Shown: piece after piece, positions 57,297 through 64,000 of the stretch
Layout: each line of letters begins with the position of its first letter
Numbering within the stretch: the first letter of the stretch is position 1
From: Flavobacterium sp. GSB-24
Lineage (GTDB): Bacteria; Bacteroidota; Bacteroidia; Flavobacteriales; Flavobacteriaceae
Reading direction: 5' to 3'
Assembly: GCF_027924665.1 (NCBI RefSeq)
Contig: NZ_AP027043.1
Coordinates: forward strand, 1 to 64,000
DNA length: 64,000 bases
Position numbers and translations under genes: made by a program
Notes under the pieces: generated by a model
Seen by the model: only the letters and a program-made list of their open reading frames with translations
Database searches by the model: none
Told to the model about the DNA's origin: nothing

Positions 57297-58196
57297 ATGA
57301 TAAACAATATTAAAACTGTTTTCAGTATTAAAGATCTTGAGAACTTATCTGGAATAAAAGCGCATACCATACGCATCTGGGAAAAGAGATACAACATCCT
57401 TGAACCAATGCGAACTGATACAAACATCAGATTTTATAATCTGCAAAATCTTCAGAAACTTTTAAACATCACGTTATTACACGAGTACGGTTATAAGATT
57501 TCTAAAATCGCAACTTATCCTGAAGAAAAGATTCCACAATTGGTGCGCGAAATAATTTCTAAGAAAAATTCACAAAATTACGCCATCACTTCTTTCAAAA
57601 TGGCGATGATGAATTTTGACCAAGAGTTATTCTTTAATACTTTCGATTGGCTTATTTCTGAAAAGACTTTTAAAGAAGTTTTTAAAGAACATTTTTTACC
57701 TCTTTTAAAAGAGCTTGGATTATTATGGCAGTCTGAAACAATTACTCCTGCAAATGAACATTTCATGAGCCATTTGATCAAACAGAAAATATTAATTTAC
57801 ACAGAAAGTCTTCAAATAAGAAAACCAACCAAGACAGATAGAGTATTTGTTTTGTCGCTTCCGCTAAATGAAATTCACCAAATCGGATTACTATATCTGC
57901 AATATGAAATTCTCGACAAAGGCTACAAATCCATTTATTTAGGAGAAAGTATGCCGATTGAAAATCTACAGGATTTAACCAGACATTTTGAGAACATTAC
58001 ATTTGTTTCTTTCATGACCGTTCAGCCTGATAGAAATGTAATTAACCAGTATGTTAAATCTATGGGACAGAAATTGTTGCAAAAAAACAACGAAATCTGG
58101 CTTATGGGAAAAATGGTTGAACATATCGATCAGAAAGTTTTAACCGATAGAATTCGAGTTTTTGATTCAATGGAAGAAACTATTAATATGATCTAA
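57297..58196 (+). CDS. CarH/LitR-type light-sensing MerR-family regulator
   Basis: A 299-residue regulator. It has a MerR helix-turn-helix (about 8-75, FSIKDLENLSGIKAHTIRIWEKRYNILEPMR) and a C-terminal cobalamin-binding domain. The light-sensor motif W144-x9-E154-H155 is complete, and the axial-ligand motif E192-x-H194-x-x-G197 is present. In CarH, adenosylcobalamin holds the repressor as a tetramer in the dark and light releases it. Here the gene precedes crtI and crtB directly, the classical arrangement. A -7 element TACATTTG lies at 57271-57278. Confidence 0.93.
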   Translation: MINNIKTVFSIKDLENLSGIKAHTIRIWEKRYNILEPMRTDTNIRFYNLQNLQKLLNITLLHEYGYKISKIATYPEEKIPQLVREIISKKNSQNYAITSFKMAMMNFDQELFFNTFDWLISEKTFKEVFKEHFLPLLKELGLLWQSETITPANEHFMSHLIKQKILIYTESLQIRKPTKTDRVFVLSLPLNEIHQIGLLYLQYEILDKGYKSIYLGESMPIENLQDLTRHFENITFVSFMTVQPDRNVINQYVKSMGQKLLQKNNEIWLMGKMVEHIDQKVLTDRIRVFDSMEETINMI

Positions 58197-58202
58197 TTTT
58201 AT

Positions 58203-58237
58203 TTTGTTTAAGTTTTTCTTATATTTGTTAAACAAAT
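58203..58237. promoter_or_regulatory. Candidate CarH-like operator and -7 element for crtI
   Basis: TATATTTG (58220-58227) overlaps the 15-bp near-palindrome ATTTGTTAAACAAAT (58223-58237), which reaches the crtI ATG. A further TTTTGTTTAAG lies at 58203-58211, so the half-site TTTGTTTAA occurs twice. A protein bound here would block the promoter. Confidence 0.5.
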
Positions 58238-59702
58238 GAGAAAAACAATAACAATACTAGGATCGGGCTTTTCTTCTTTAGCCGCAGCTTGTTACCTTGC
58301 ACAACAAGGAAACGATGTAACTATTTATGAAAAAAATGACACGATTGGCGGACGTGCCAGACAATTTAAAAAAGACGGTTTTACATTTGACATGGGACCA
58401 AGCTGGTATTGGATGCCCGATGTTTTTGAACGCTTTTTTCAAGACTTTAATAAAAAACCATCAGATTATTACGAACTCGTAAAGCTGAATCCAGCGTATC
58501 GCGTCTATTTTGGAATAAATGATTTTATAAGTATTTATGACAATTTAGAAGATATCAAATCGACATTTGAAGAAATTGAAAAAGGAAGCGCTCAAAAACT
58601 TCAAAACTTTATCAATCAAGCCAAAAGCAATTATGATATCGCTATAAAAGATTTAGTGTATCGCCCGGGAGTTTCACCGCTTGAATTAATTACAAAAGAA
58701 ACCGCTTTAAAATTAAATCAGTTTTTTAGTAATGTAAGTGCCGATATCCGAAAGAAATTCAAAAACGAAAGATTGATCCAAATTCTTGAGTTTCCTGTAT
58801 TATTTCTTGGTGCGAAACCAACCAAAACGCCATCATTTTACAATTTCATGAATTATGCCGATTTTGGATTAGGAACGTGGCACCCGAAAACTGGAATGTT
58901 TGATGTTATTCGCGGAATCGAAAAACTAGCCTTAGAACTTGGTGTTTCTATTAAAACTAATGCTCCAATTGAAAAAATAGTAGTTGAAAACAGCACAGCA
59001 ACTGCGATTGTTATCAATGGCGAAGTTATAAAAGCAGATATCATTTTAAGCGGCGCCGATTATCAGCATACCGAAACTTTATTAGATAAAGAGCATCGCG
59101 CTTATTCTGAAAAATATTGGGAAACCCGCATTTTTGCACCTTCTTCTCTCCTATTTTTTATTGGTTTTAATAAAAAAATAGAAAACATTTCGCATCACGC
59201 ATTATTTTTTGATACCGATTTTAACCAGCATGCTGTTGATATTTACGATAATCCAAAATGGCCTGAATCGCCTTTATTCTATGCCAATTTTCCATCCAAA
59301 ACTGATTTAACAGCTGCACCAAATGGAATGGAAACTGGATTTTTCCTAATTCCGCTTGCGCCGGGAATTGAAGATAACGAGAAACTCCGAGAAGAGTATT
59401 TCGAAAAGATAATCATTCGTTTTGAGCAAGTTACGCAACAAGAAATCAGAAATAATATTATCTTTAAGAAGTCATTCTGCAAAAACGATTTTGTAACAGA
59501 TTATAATGCTTATAAAGGAAATGCTTACGGAATGGCCAACACACTATTACAAACTGCATTTTTAAGGCCCAAATTAAAAAGCAAAAAAGTCAGGAATTTA
59601 TACTTTACAGGACAATTAACTGTTCCTGGACCAGGTGTTCCTCCTGCCTTAATTTCAGGAAAACTAGCAGCTGAATTAATTCAAAAATCTCTAAGATCTT
59701 AA
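58236..59702 (+). CDS. crtI: Phytoene desaturase (CrtI type)
   Basis: CrtI introduces double bonds into phytoene to give lycopene, using FAD. The 488-residue protein starts with the dinucleotide motif ILGSGFSSLAAACYLAQQGNDVTIYEKND (about 7-35), followed by GGRARQFKKDGFTFDMGPSWYWMPDVF, and ends with the CrtI signature YFTGQLTVPGPGVPPALISGKLAAELI (about 457-483). crtB begins 4 bp after it. The 9-bp distance from the -7 element to the start suggests a short or leaderless mRNA. Confidence 0.96.
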   Translation: MRKTITILGSGFSSLAAACYLAQQGNDVTIYEKNDTIGGRARQFKKDGFTFDMGPSWYWMPDVFERFFQDFNKKPSDYYELVKLNPAYRVYFGINDFISIYDNLEDIKSTFEEIEKGSAQKLQNFINQAKSNYDIAIKDLVYRPGVSPLELITKETALKLNQFFSNVSADIRKKFKNERLIQILEFPVLFLGAKPTKTPSFYNFMNYADFGLGTWHPKTGMFDVIRGIEKLALELGVSIKTNAPIEKIVVENSTATAIVINGEVIKADIILSGADYQHTETLLDKEHRAYSEKYWETRIFAPSSLLFFIGFNKKIENISHHALFFDTDFNQHAVDIYDNPKWPESPLFYANFPSKTDLTAAPNGMETGFFLIPLAPGIEDNEKLREEYFEKIIIRFEQVTQQEIRNNIIFKKSFCKNDFVTDYNAYKGNAYGMANTLLQTAFLRPKLKSKKVRNLYFTGQLTVPGPGVPPALISGKLAAELIQKSLRS

Positions 59703-59706
59703 AAAA

Positions 59707-60546
59707 ATGAAATCACTATTCGACGCCGTTTCTTTCAAATGCAGCAAGCTGGTTACCAAAAACTACAGCTCTTCATTTTCAATTGCCGTGAAAATGCTTT
59801 CACCAAGCATTCGCGATGCTATTTACAGCATTTATGGATTTGTTCGTTTTGCTGACGAAATTGTAGATTCATTTCATGATTATGAAAAAGAATATCTTAT
59901 CGACGATTTTGAAAAAGAATATTATAAAGCAATGGAATTAGGAATCAGCCTAAATCCAATTCTAAATTCTTTTCAGCATACTGTAAAACAATATAATATT
60001 ACAGACGATCTTATTCAGGCTTTTCTAAAAAGCATGAAACTAGATCTTATAAAATCAACCTATAACACACAGGCAGAGTACGCAGATTATATTTACGGCT
60101 CAGCTGATGTTGTGGGATTAATGTGTTTAAAGGTTTTTGTTTCTGGAAAAGAGCATAAATACGAACAATTAAAAGATGAAGCCATGCGCTTAGGATCTGC
60201 TTTTCAGAAAGTAAACTTTTTGAGGGATTTAAAAGATGACAATACGCTTTTAAACCGAACTTATTTCCCAGGTGTTAATCTTAATAATTTCAACGAAGAT
60301 TCAAAAGAGCAGATTATACAAGAAATTGAAGAAGATTTCCGCATCGCTTACCAAGGAATTGTAAAACTTCCTATCGAAGCCAAATTCGGAGTTTATACCG
60401 CTTATGTTTATTACAGAAAATTGCTTAAAAAACTAAAAAATACGCCTTATTACGAAATTGGTAACGCAAGAATCCGTGTTTCTAATTACACAAAAGCAGG
60501 ACTTTTGGCGCAGTCTTTTGTGACGTACAAGCTCAAACTGGTATAA
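59707..60546 (+). CDS. crtB: Phytoene synthase
   Basis: Phytoene synthase joins two geranylgeranyl diphosphates. The 279-residue protein has the two Asp-rich motifs: D50-EIV-D54 in FVRFADEIVDSF, and the second in AFQKVNFLRDLKDDNTLLNRTYFPG (about 167-190). SSSFSIAVKMLSPSIRDAIYSIYGF is also typical. It is translationally coupled to crtI (4 bp apart). Length is normal for the family. Confidence 0.95.
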   Translation: MKSLFDAVSFKCSKLVTKNYSSSFSIAVKMLSPSIRDAIYSIYGFVRFADEIVDSFHDYEKEYLIDDFEKEYYKAMELGISLNPILNSFQHTVKQYNITDDLIQAFLKSMKLDLIKSTYNTQAEYADYIYGSADVVGLMCLKVFVSGKEHKYEQLKDEAMRLGSAFQKVNFLRDLKDDNTLLNRTYFPGVNLNNFNEDSKEQIIQEIEEDFRIAYQGIVKLPIEAKFGVYTAYVYYRKLLKKLKNTPYYEIGNARIRVSNYTKAGLLAQSFVTYKLKLV

Positions 60547-60588
60547 ATTCTTCCAGTTTATAATTTCCCGACAAAGATGGTTACCATA

Positions 60589-60640
60589 GTTTGCGGAGTT
60601 ATTTGCGGAGATTTCTCCTTCGTCGAAATGACAAAAATGA
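60589..60640. repeat. Dispersed short motif (TTCGTCGAAATGACA)
   Basis: CTCCTTCGTCGAAATGACA, an intergenic sequence frequent in Bacteroidota, after the near repeat TTTGCGGAG (twice, 60590-60615). Similar short forms occur at 27203 and 63350. No gene is seen in 60547-60743. Confidence 0.4.
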
Positions 60641-60743
60641 GAGCAACAAAGCAAAAAAAAATATTCTTTAGAGTCAATCTTTTGTAATTTAAAGCTAAAC
60701 TCAAAAGATTTTAAATTATAATTTTAATTACAACATTTTACAA

Positions 60744-61184
60744 ATGATTTCTTTCTTAATCTTTTTGGGCGTTTTTCTGTTTATGGAATGTGTGACCTGG
60801 CTTACGCACAAATATGTTATGCACGGCTTTATGTGGTATTTTCACGAAGATCATCACCAGCCTAGATATGAACATACTTTTGAGCGCAACGATATTTTCT
60901 TTGTCATTTTTGCAATTCCAAGTATTCTCTTATTTTATTTTGGTGTTCAAGGCGGTTTTAACTATTTATTTTTTATTGCCTGCGGCGTGACACTTTACGG
61001 AATTTGTTATTTTTTAATTCATGATGTATTAATTCATCAGCGTTTTAAATGGTTCAAAAACACCAAAAACAAATATCTAATCGGACTCAGAAAAGCACAT
61101 AAAATACACCATAAACACCTTAATAAAGAAAAAGGAGAATGTTTCGGAATGTTGTTTGTACCATTAAAATATTATAAAATGTAG
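60744..61184 (+). CDS. crtZ: Beta-carotene hydroxylase (CrtZ type)
   Basis: A 146-residue membrane enzyme of the fatty-acid-hydroxylase superfamily with all the His clusters: HKYVMHGFMWYFHEDHHQPRYEHTFERND (about 22-50) and HDVLIHQRF (about 94-102), and HKIHHKH (about 120-126). It hydroxylates beta-ionone rings, giving zeaxanthin from beta-carotene. It is 198 bp after crtB. Lycopene cyclase (crtY) is not seen in the window, so it must be elsewhere or be absent. Confidence 0.9.
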   Translation: MISFLIFLGVFLFMECVTWLTHKYVMHGFMWYFHEDHHQPRYEHTFERNDIFFVIFAIPSILLFYFGVQGGFNYLFFIACGVTLYGICYFLIHDVLIHQRFKWFKNTKNKYLIGLRKAHKIHHKHLNKEKGECFGMLFVPLKYYKM

Positions 61185-61189
61185 CATTA

Positions 61190-61287
61190 TTTGGGCGTTT
61201 CCCAAGGGCCGGGCTTTTCGTTCCCGCTTTTTTATGTCAGGCTAAAAAGCCAGCCATAAAAAGAGCTCCACTGCAATCCCTAACGCT
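61190..61287. repeat. Dispersed palindromic element, copy C
   Basis: Left flank TTTGGGCGTTTCC with GGCCGGGCTTTTCG, hairpin arms CTTTTTTATG and CATAAAAAGAG with inner GGCT/AGCC (61228-61265), right flank CACTGCAATCCCTAACGC. Flanks match copy B at the left 16 bases and right 11 bases. Confidence 0.8.
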
Positions 61288-61330
61288 CACGTAATACAAG
61301 AAACATTTGCAAACAATTGATTCATAAGAA

Positions 61331-61840
61331 ATGAAATTATACAAAATAGCAACCGTACAATATGTAAATGCCAGCGTAGAAGACTGCTGGGATTTTTTCT
61401 CGAGCCCAAAAAATCTCCAGACCATCACTCTAGACAATATGAATTTTCAAATTAAGGACTTCGATGACAAACGCATGTATCACGGTCAAATTATCACTTA
61501 CACTTTAAGACCGCTTTTAGGAATCAAAATTTCTTGGGTTACCGAAATTACTGCTTGTAAGGAAAACGAGTATTTTATCGATGTACAACGTTTTGGTCCG
61601 TACAAACTATGGCATCACAAACATTTTTTTGAGCGAACACCAGACGGTGGAACAAAAATGACAGACATTGTACACTATGCTTTACCACTCGGAATTTTTG
61701 GGCGGATTATGAATAGTTTAGTTGTAAAAAACAAACTAAAAACCATTTTCGATTTCCGCTATAAGAAAATCGAAGAATTATTTAATTCAAAACCACAGCC
61801 AAAGATTATACAAATACACGCAGAGCAAAAAAGTATTTAA
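61331..61840 (+). CDS. SRPBCC-family ligand-binding protein
   Basis: A 169-residue protein of the START/SRPBCC fold: YKIATVQYVNASVEDCWDFFSSPKNLQTI (about 3-31) and the C-terminal helix (about 125-150, GRIMNSLVVKNKLKTIFDFRYKKIEELF). It has no signal peptide. The fold binds hydrophobic molecules, so a role with carotenoids or lipids is possible given its place between crtZ and the photolyase. The function is unknown. Confidence 0.8.
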   Translation: MKLYKIATVQYVNASVEDCWDFFSSPKNLQTITLDNMNFQIKDFDDKRMYHGQIITYTLRPLLGIKISWVTEITACKENEYFIDVQRFGPYKLWHHKHFFERTPDGGTKMTDIVHYALPLGIFGRIMNSLVVKNKLKTIFDFRYKKIEELFNSKPQPKIIQIHAEQKSI

Positions 61841-62004
61841 AGATTTTATTTTTAAACATAGAAACATATTTTTTAAAGTTTAAATTATAAAACTATATAT
61901 TTAAAAATAAACAATTTGCTTTTAACTCCTTGCGAGAATTTTAGAATACACCCACAGATTTAATCTTTTAATCTGTGGCAAAAAAACAAAACGGAACTCA
62001 ACAA

Positions 62005-63300
62005 ATGACAAAACAAAAAGTTTCCTTTTTCTGGTTCAGACGGGATTTACGTTTAGAGGACAACAATGGACTATTTCACGCTTTACAATCTGAATTCCCA
62101 ATAATTCCTTTATTTATTTTTGATGAAGATATTTTGGATAATCTTCCAAAAAACGACGCGAGGGTGTCTTTCATTTATCATTCACTCCAAAAAATAAACT
62201 CAGAATTAAACACTTTTGAATCTTCAATTTTAATTAAAAAAGGAAAAACACAAGAAGTATGGAAATCGCTTTTAGAAGAATTCGACATTCAAAGCGTATT
62301 TTTCAATAAAGATTATGAACCTTTTGCTATTAAACGTGATAACGCAATTGCTACGGTATTAAAAGAAAATAAAATAGAATGCTTTTCATTTAAAGATCAC
62401 GTTATTTTTGAAGAAAAAGAAATCACCAAAGCAGACGGACTTCCATATACCGTTTACACTCCATACAAAAATAAGTGGCTTGAAAAATATCATATTTTAG
62501 GATCGGCTCCAGAATATGATTCAAAACCATATCAATCCAATTTTGCAAAAAATCAATTTCCTTTTCCCGATTTATTAGTAATTGGTTTTGAAAGAAGCAC
62601 CATAAAAGTACAGCCGCACAACTTAACACAAATTGGTAATTATAAAGAGACCAGAGATTTCCCAGCTTTAGACAGTACCTCCTATCTTTCTCCACACCTA
62701 AGATTTGGAACGGTAAGCATTCGGAAATTAGTAAACTGGGCAAATCGAAAAAATCAAACTTTTCTAAGCGAATTAATTTGGAGAGAATTCTTTATTCAAA
62801 TTCTTTTCAGCTTTCCGAATTGTGTCAATCATAATTTCAAATCGGCCTACGATGGAATTCAATGGCGTAATAACGAAGATGATTTTAAAAGATGGTGTTC
62901 TGGAACTACAGGTTACCCAATGGTCGATGCAGGAATGCGCCAGCTTAACGAAACGGGTTACATGCACAATCGCGTTCGCATGGTTGTGGCGAGTTTTTTA
63001 TGCAAGCATTTATTAATCAACTGGCAATGGGGAGAAGCTTATTTTGCCGAGAAACTTTTAGATTTCGAACTGGCTTCGAACGTTGGAAACTGGCAGTGGG
63101 CAGCAGGAACAGGTTGTGATGCTGCGCCTTATTTCAGGGTTTTTAATCCAGAAATCCAGCAAAAGAAATTTGACGAAAAAGGCGAATACATCCGCAAATG
63201 GATTCCTGAATTTGATTTTGGTTATAATGAACCAATGGTCGATCATGCTTTTGCGAGAGATCGTGCTATTGCGACTTATAAGGCTGGAATAATTAAATAA
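62005..63300 (+). CDS. Deoxyribodipyrimidine photolyase/cryptochrome family protein
   Basis: The photolyase family uses blue light and FAD to repair cyclobutane pyrimidine dimers. The 431-residue protein begins MTKQKVSFFWFRRDLRLEDNNGLFHAL (antenna domain), and the FAD domain includes LSPHLRFGTVSIR (about 222-234), ELIWREFFIQILFSFP and DAGMRQLNETGYMHNRVRMVVASFL (about 302-326), then LDFELASNVGNWQWAAGTGCDAAPYFRVFNP. The Trp and Asn positions of a class I photolyase are present. I chose ATG at 62005; the frame opens earlier with a GTG at 61975. Confidence 0.94.
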   Translation: MTKQKVSFFWFRRDLRLEDNNGLFHALQSEFPIIPLFIFDEDILDNLPKNDARVSFIYHSLQKINSELNTFESSILIKKGKTQEVWKSLLEEFDIQSVFFNKDYEPFAIKRDNAIATVLKENKIECFSFKDHVIFEEKEITKADGLPYTVYTPYKNKWLEKYHILGSAPEYDSKPYQSNFAKNQFPFPDLLVIGFERSTIKVQPHNLTQIGNYKETRDFPALDSTSYLSPHLRFGTVSIRKLVNWANRKNQTFLSELIWREFFIQILFSFPNCVNHNFKSAYDGIQWRNNEDDFKRWCSGTTGYPMVDAGMRQLNETGYMHNRVRMVVASFLCKHLLINWQWGEAYFAEKLLDFELASNVGNWQWAAGTGCDAAPYFRVFNPEIQQKKFDEKGEYIRKWIPEFDFGYNEPMVDHAFARDRAIATYKAGIIK

Positions 63301-63461
63301 AATTCCAAATTTTTTAAATTCCAAATTCCAATTGTTCGTAATCTCGTGATCCTTCTTCCGTCAGGATGACAAACAATACAAAAAAAACCTTTGTCAAAGG
63401 TTTAAACTTTGACAAAGGTTTATGTAAAATTGGAATTTGGAATTTTAAAAATTTGGAATTT
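63300..63461. repeat. Long 34-bp inverted repeat of AATTTGG units around a terminator
   Basis: Arms 63300-63333 and 63428-63461 are reverse complements at 33 of 34 positions. Each arm consists of imperfect units AAATTCC (or GGAATTT). Between them lie a terminator hairpin and the motif TCAGGATGACA. The arm unit (AATTTGG) also appears at 13241 and 27168. Confidence 0.85.
63386..63420. terminator. Bidirectional terminator after the photolyase and UbiB-like genes
   Basis: Perfect stem AACCTTTGTCAAAG (63386-63399) with its reverse complement (63407-63420), loop GTTTAAA. An A-run and TT flank it. Confidence 0.9.
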
Positions 63462-63467
63462 TCCAAT

Positions 63468-64000
63468 CTAGTACTTCAAATAATTATCTACAACAATTTT
63501 TGCCTTCAAATCAAACATTAGATTATACAAACCAAAGAAAGTACGGTTCATGTAAATAAAATGCTTAGAACCGCGGTTTCCGTTCATTTTTTTAAGATTT
63601 GTATCTTCAGAGAAACGTTTTCCTAATTCGGCAATTGCATTGAAAAAAGTTTCGTCGGCAAAATCGAAGGTTTCATTTTGGAAAGGTTTCGTGAAAAGCG
63701 ATAACAAATCATGAAACATTTCTGTGAAATATGCAACTTCTGCAGGCGAATCGTCTGGACGAAGAATTTCTAATTCGAATAGTTTTTCGTTAAAACGCTT
63801 TTCATCTGTAATTACATTTTTATTGATTAATTCAAAATAAGGCGTGTAGAAATCTTCTGGAATTTGTTTCATACAGCCAAAATCTAAAGCAATCAACTGG
63901 TTTTGATCATCAACCAAGAAATTACCTGGATGCGGATCGGCGTGAACTTTTCGTAAAACGTGAATTTGATACATATAAAAATCCCAAAGTGCCTGCCCTA
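63468..64000 (-). CDS. AarF/UbiB (ABC1)-family kinase-like protein, 5' end cut by the window
   Basis: The C-terminal part of an ABC1-family atypical kinase. Visible is GQALWDFYMYQIHVLRKVHADPHPGNFLVDDQNQLIALDFGCMKQIPEDF, with the family catalytic-loop HPGNF and the metal-binding DFG. The reading frame runs in past position 64000, so the beginning of the gene lies outside; the ATG at 63974 is internal. Such proteins support quinone or lipid functions. In an organism with menaquinone, the role could be in lipid or membrane metabolism. Confidence 0.88.
   Translation of the reverse strand, partial: GQALWDFYMYQIHVLRKVHADPHPGNFLVDDQNQLIALDFGCMKQIPEDFYTPYFELINKNVITDEKRFNEKLFELEILRPDDSPAEVAYFTEMFHDLLSLFTKPFQNETFDFADETFFNAIAELGKRFSEDTNLKKMNGNRGSKHFIYMNRTFFGLYNLMFDLKAKIVVDNYLKY

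Noticed and set aside
47861..61287. Resemblance of element flanks (GTTTCC...CCTAAC) to integron attC sites
   Set aside because: In attC the conserved ends are AAC then GTT; here the order is reversed, and no integrase is present.
61975..62004. GTG start for the photolyase
   Set aside because: Adds ten residues unlike the family; ATG at 62005 fits the usual N terminus.

Overview
The window looks like the first 64 kb of a chromosome of a Flavobacterium-like bacterium (Bacteroidota), numbered from the dnaA start codon. The evidence is low G+C, promoters of the flavobacterial form (TTG, about 20 bp, TAnnTTTG), split transketolase, split methylmalonyl-CoA mutase, long-form GAPDH, and carotenoid genes led by a B12-type MerR regulator. 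No transposase, integrase, prophage or CRISPR array was seen.

Layout. 1-6.6 kb: dnaA, an LMW phosphatase, a tetrapyrrole-type methylase, a methionine aminotransferase, a dienoyl-CoA reductase, uridine kinase and a DivIC/FtsB-like protein. 6.7-10.4 kb: methylmalonyl-CoA mutase small and large subunits with a tiny membrane protein between them. 10.5-20.9 kb: cell wall genes (lysozyme-like protein, mltG, dapF), an HtrA protease, GAPDH, a divergent lrp/ald pair and a PafA-like phosphatase. 21.0-26.4 kb: a complete rRNA operon on the minus strand (16S, tRNA-Ile, tRNA-Ala, 23S, 5S), preceded by three tandem promoters. 27.3-30.7 kb: thrS, infC (AUA start), rpmI, rplT. 30.8-41.6 kb: regulatory genes, including two tandem TPR histidine kinases with a response regulator, and a second module of a 7-TM protein, a kinase and a LuxR-type regulator. 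41.8-53.5 kb: dnaB, accA, an EamA transporter, an LptF/G permease, tgt, transketolase, an FKBP lipoprotein, an S4 protein, a phosphoribosyltransferase and a shikimate kinase. 53.6-54.2 kb: four tRNA genes (three identical Lys, one Leu). 54.3-64 kb: a LytTR regulator, an acyltransferase, a TPR protein, then a light-response block (CarH/LitR-like regulator, crtI, crtB, crtZ, SRPBCC protein, photolyase) and the end of a UbiB-like kinase gene cut by the window edge.

How it fits together. The CarH-like regulator keeps the residues used for light sensing through adenosylcobalamin, and the window also holds an adenosylcobalamin enzyme (methylmalonyl-CoA mutase), so B12 chemistry and light protection meet in one 64 kb stretch. 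The second TPR kinase has lost both glycines of its G1 box, which suggests an active/inactive kinase pair.

The least explained material is between the genes. One family consists of clusters of degenerate 6-7 bp units, often as inverted pairs, at about 14 places; the unit sequence is uniform within a cluster and differs between clusters. A second family, seen four times, has conserved flanks around a hairpin whose arms differ in every copy. Coordinates of rRNA ends and some promoter elements are approximate, because all calls were made by reading the sequence without alignments or database searches.
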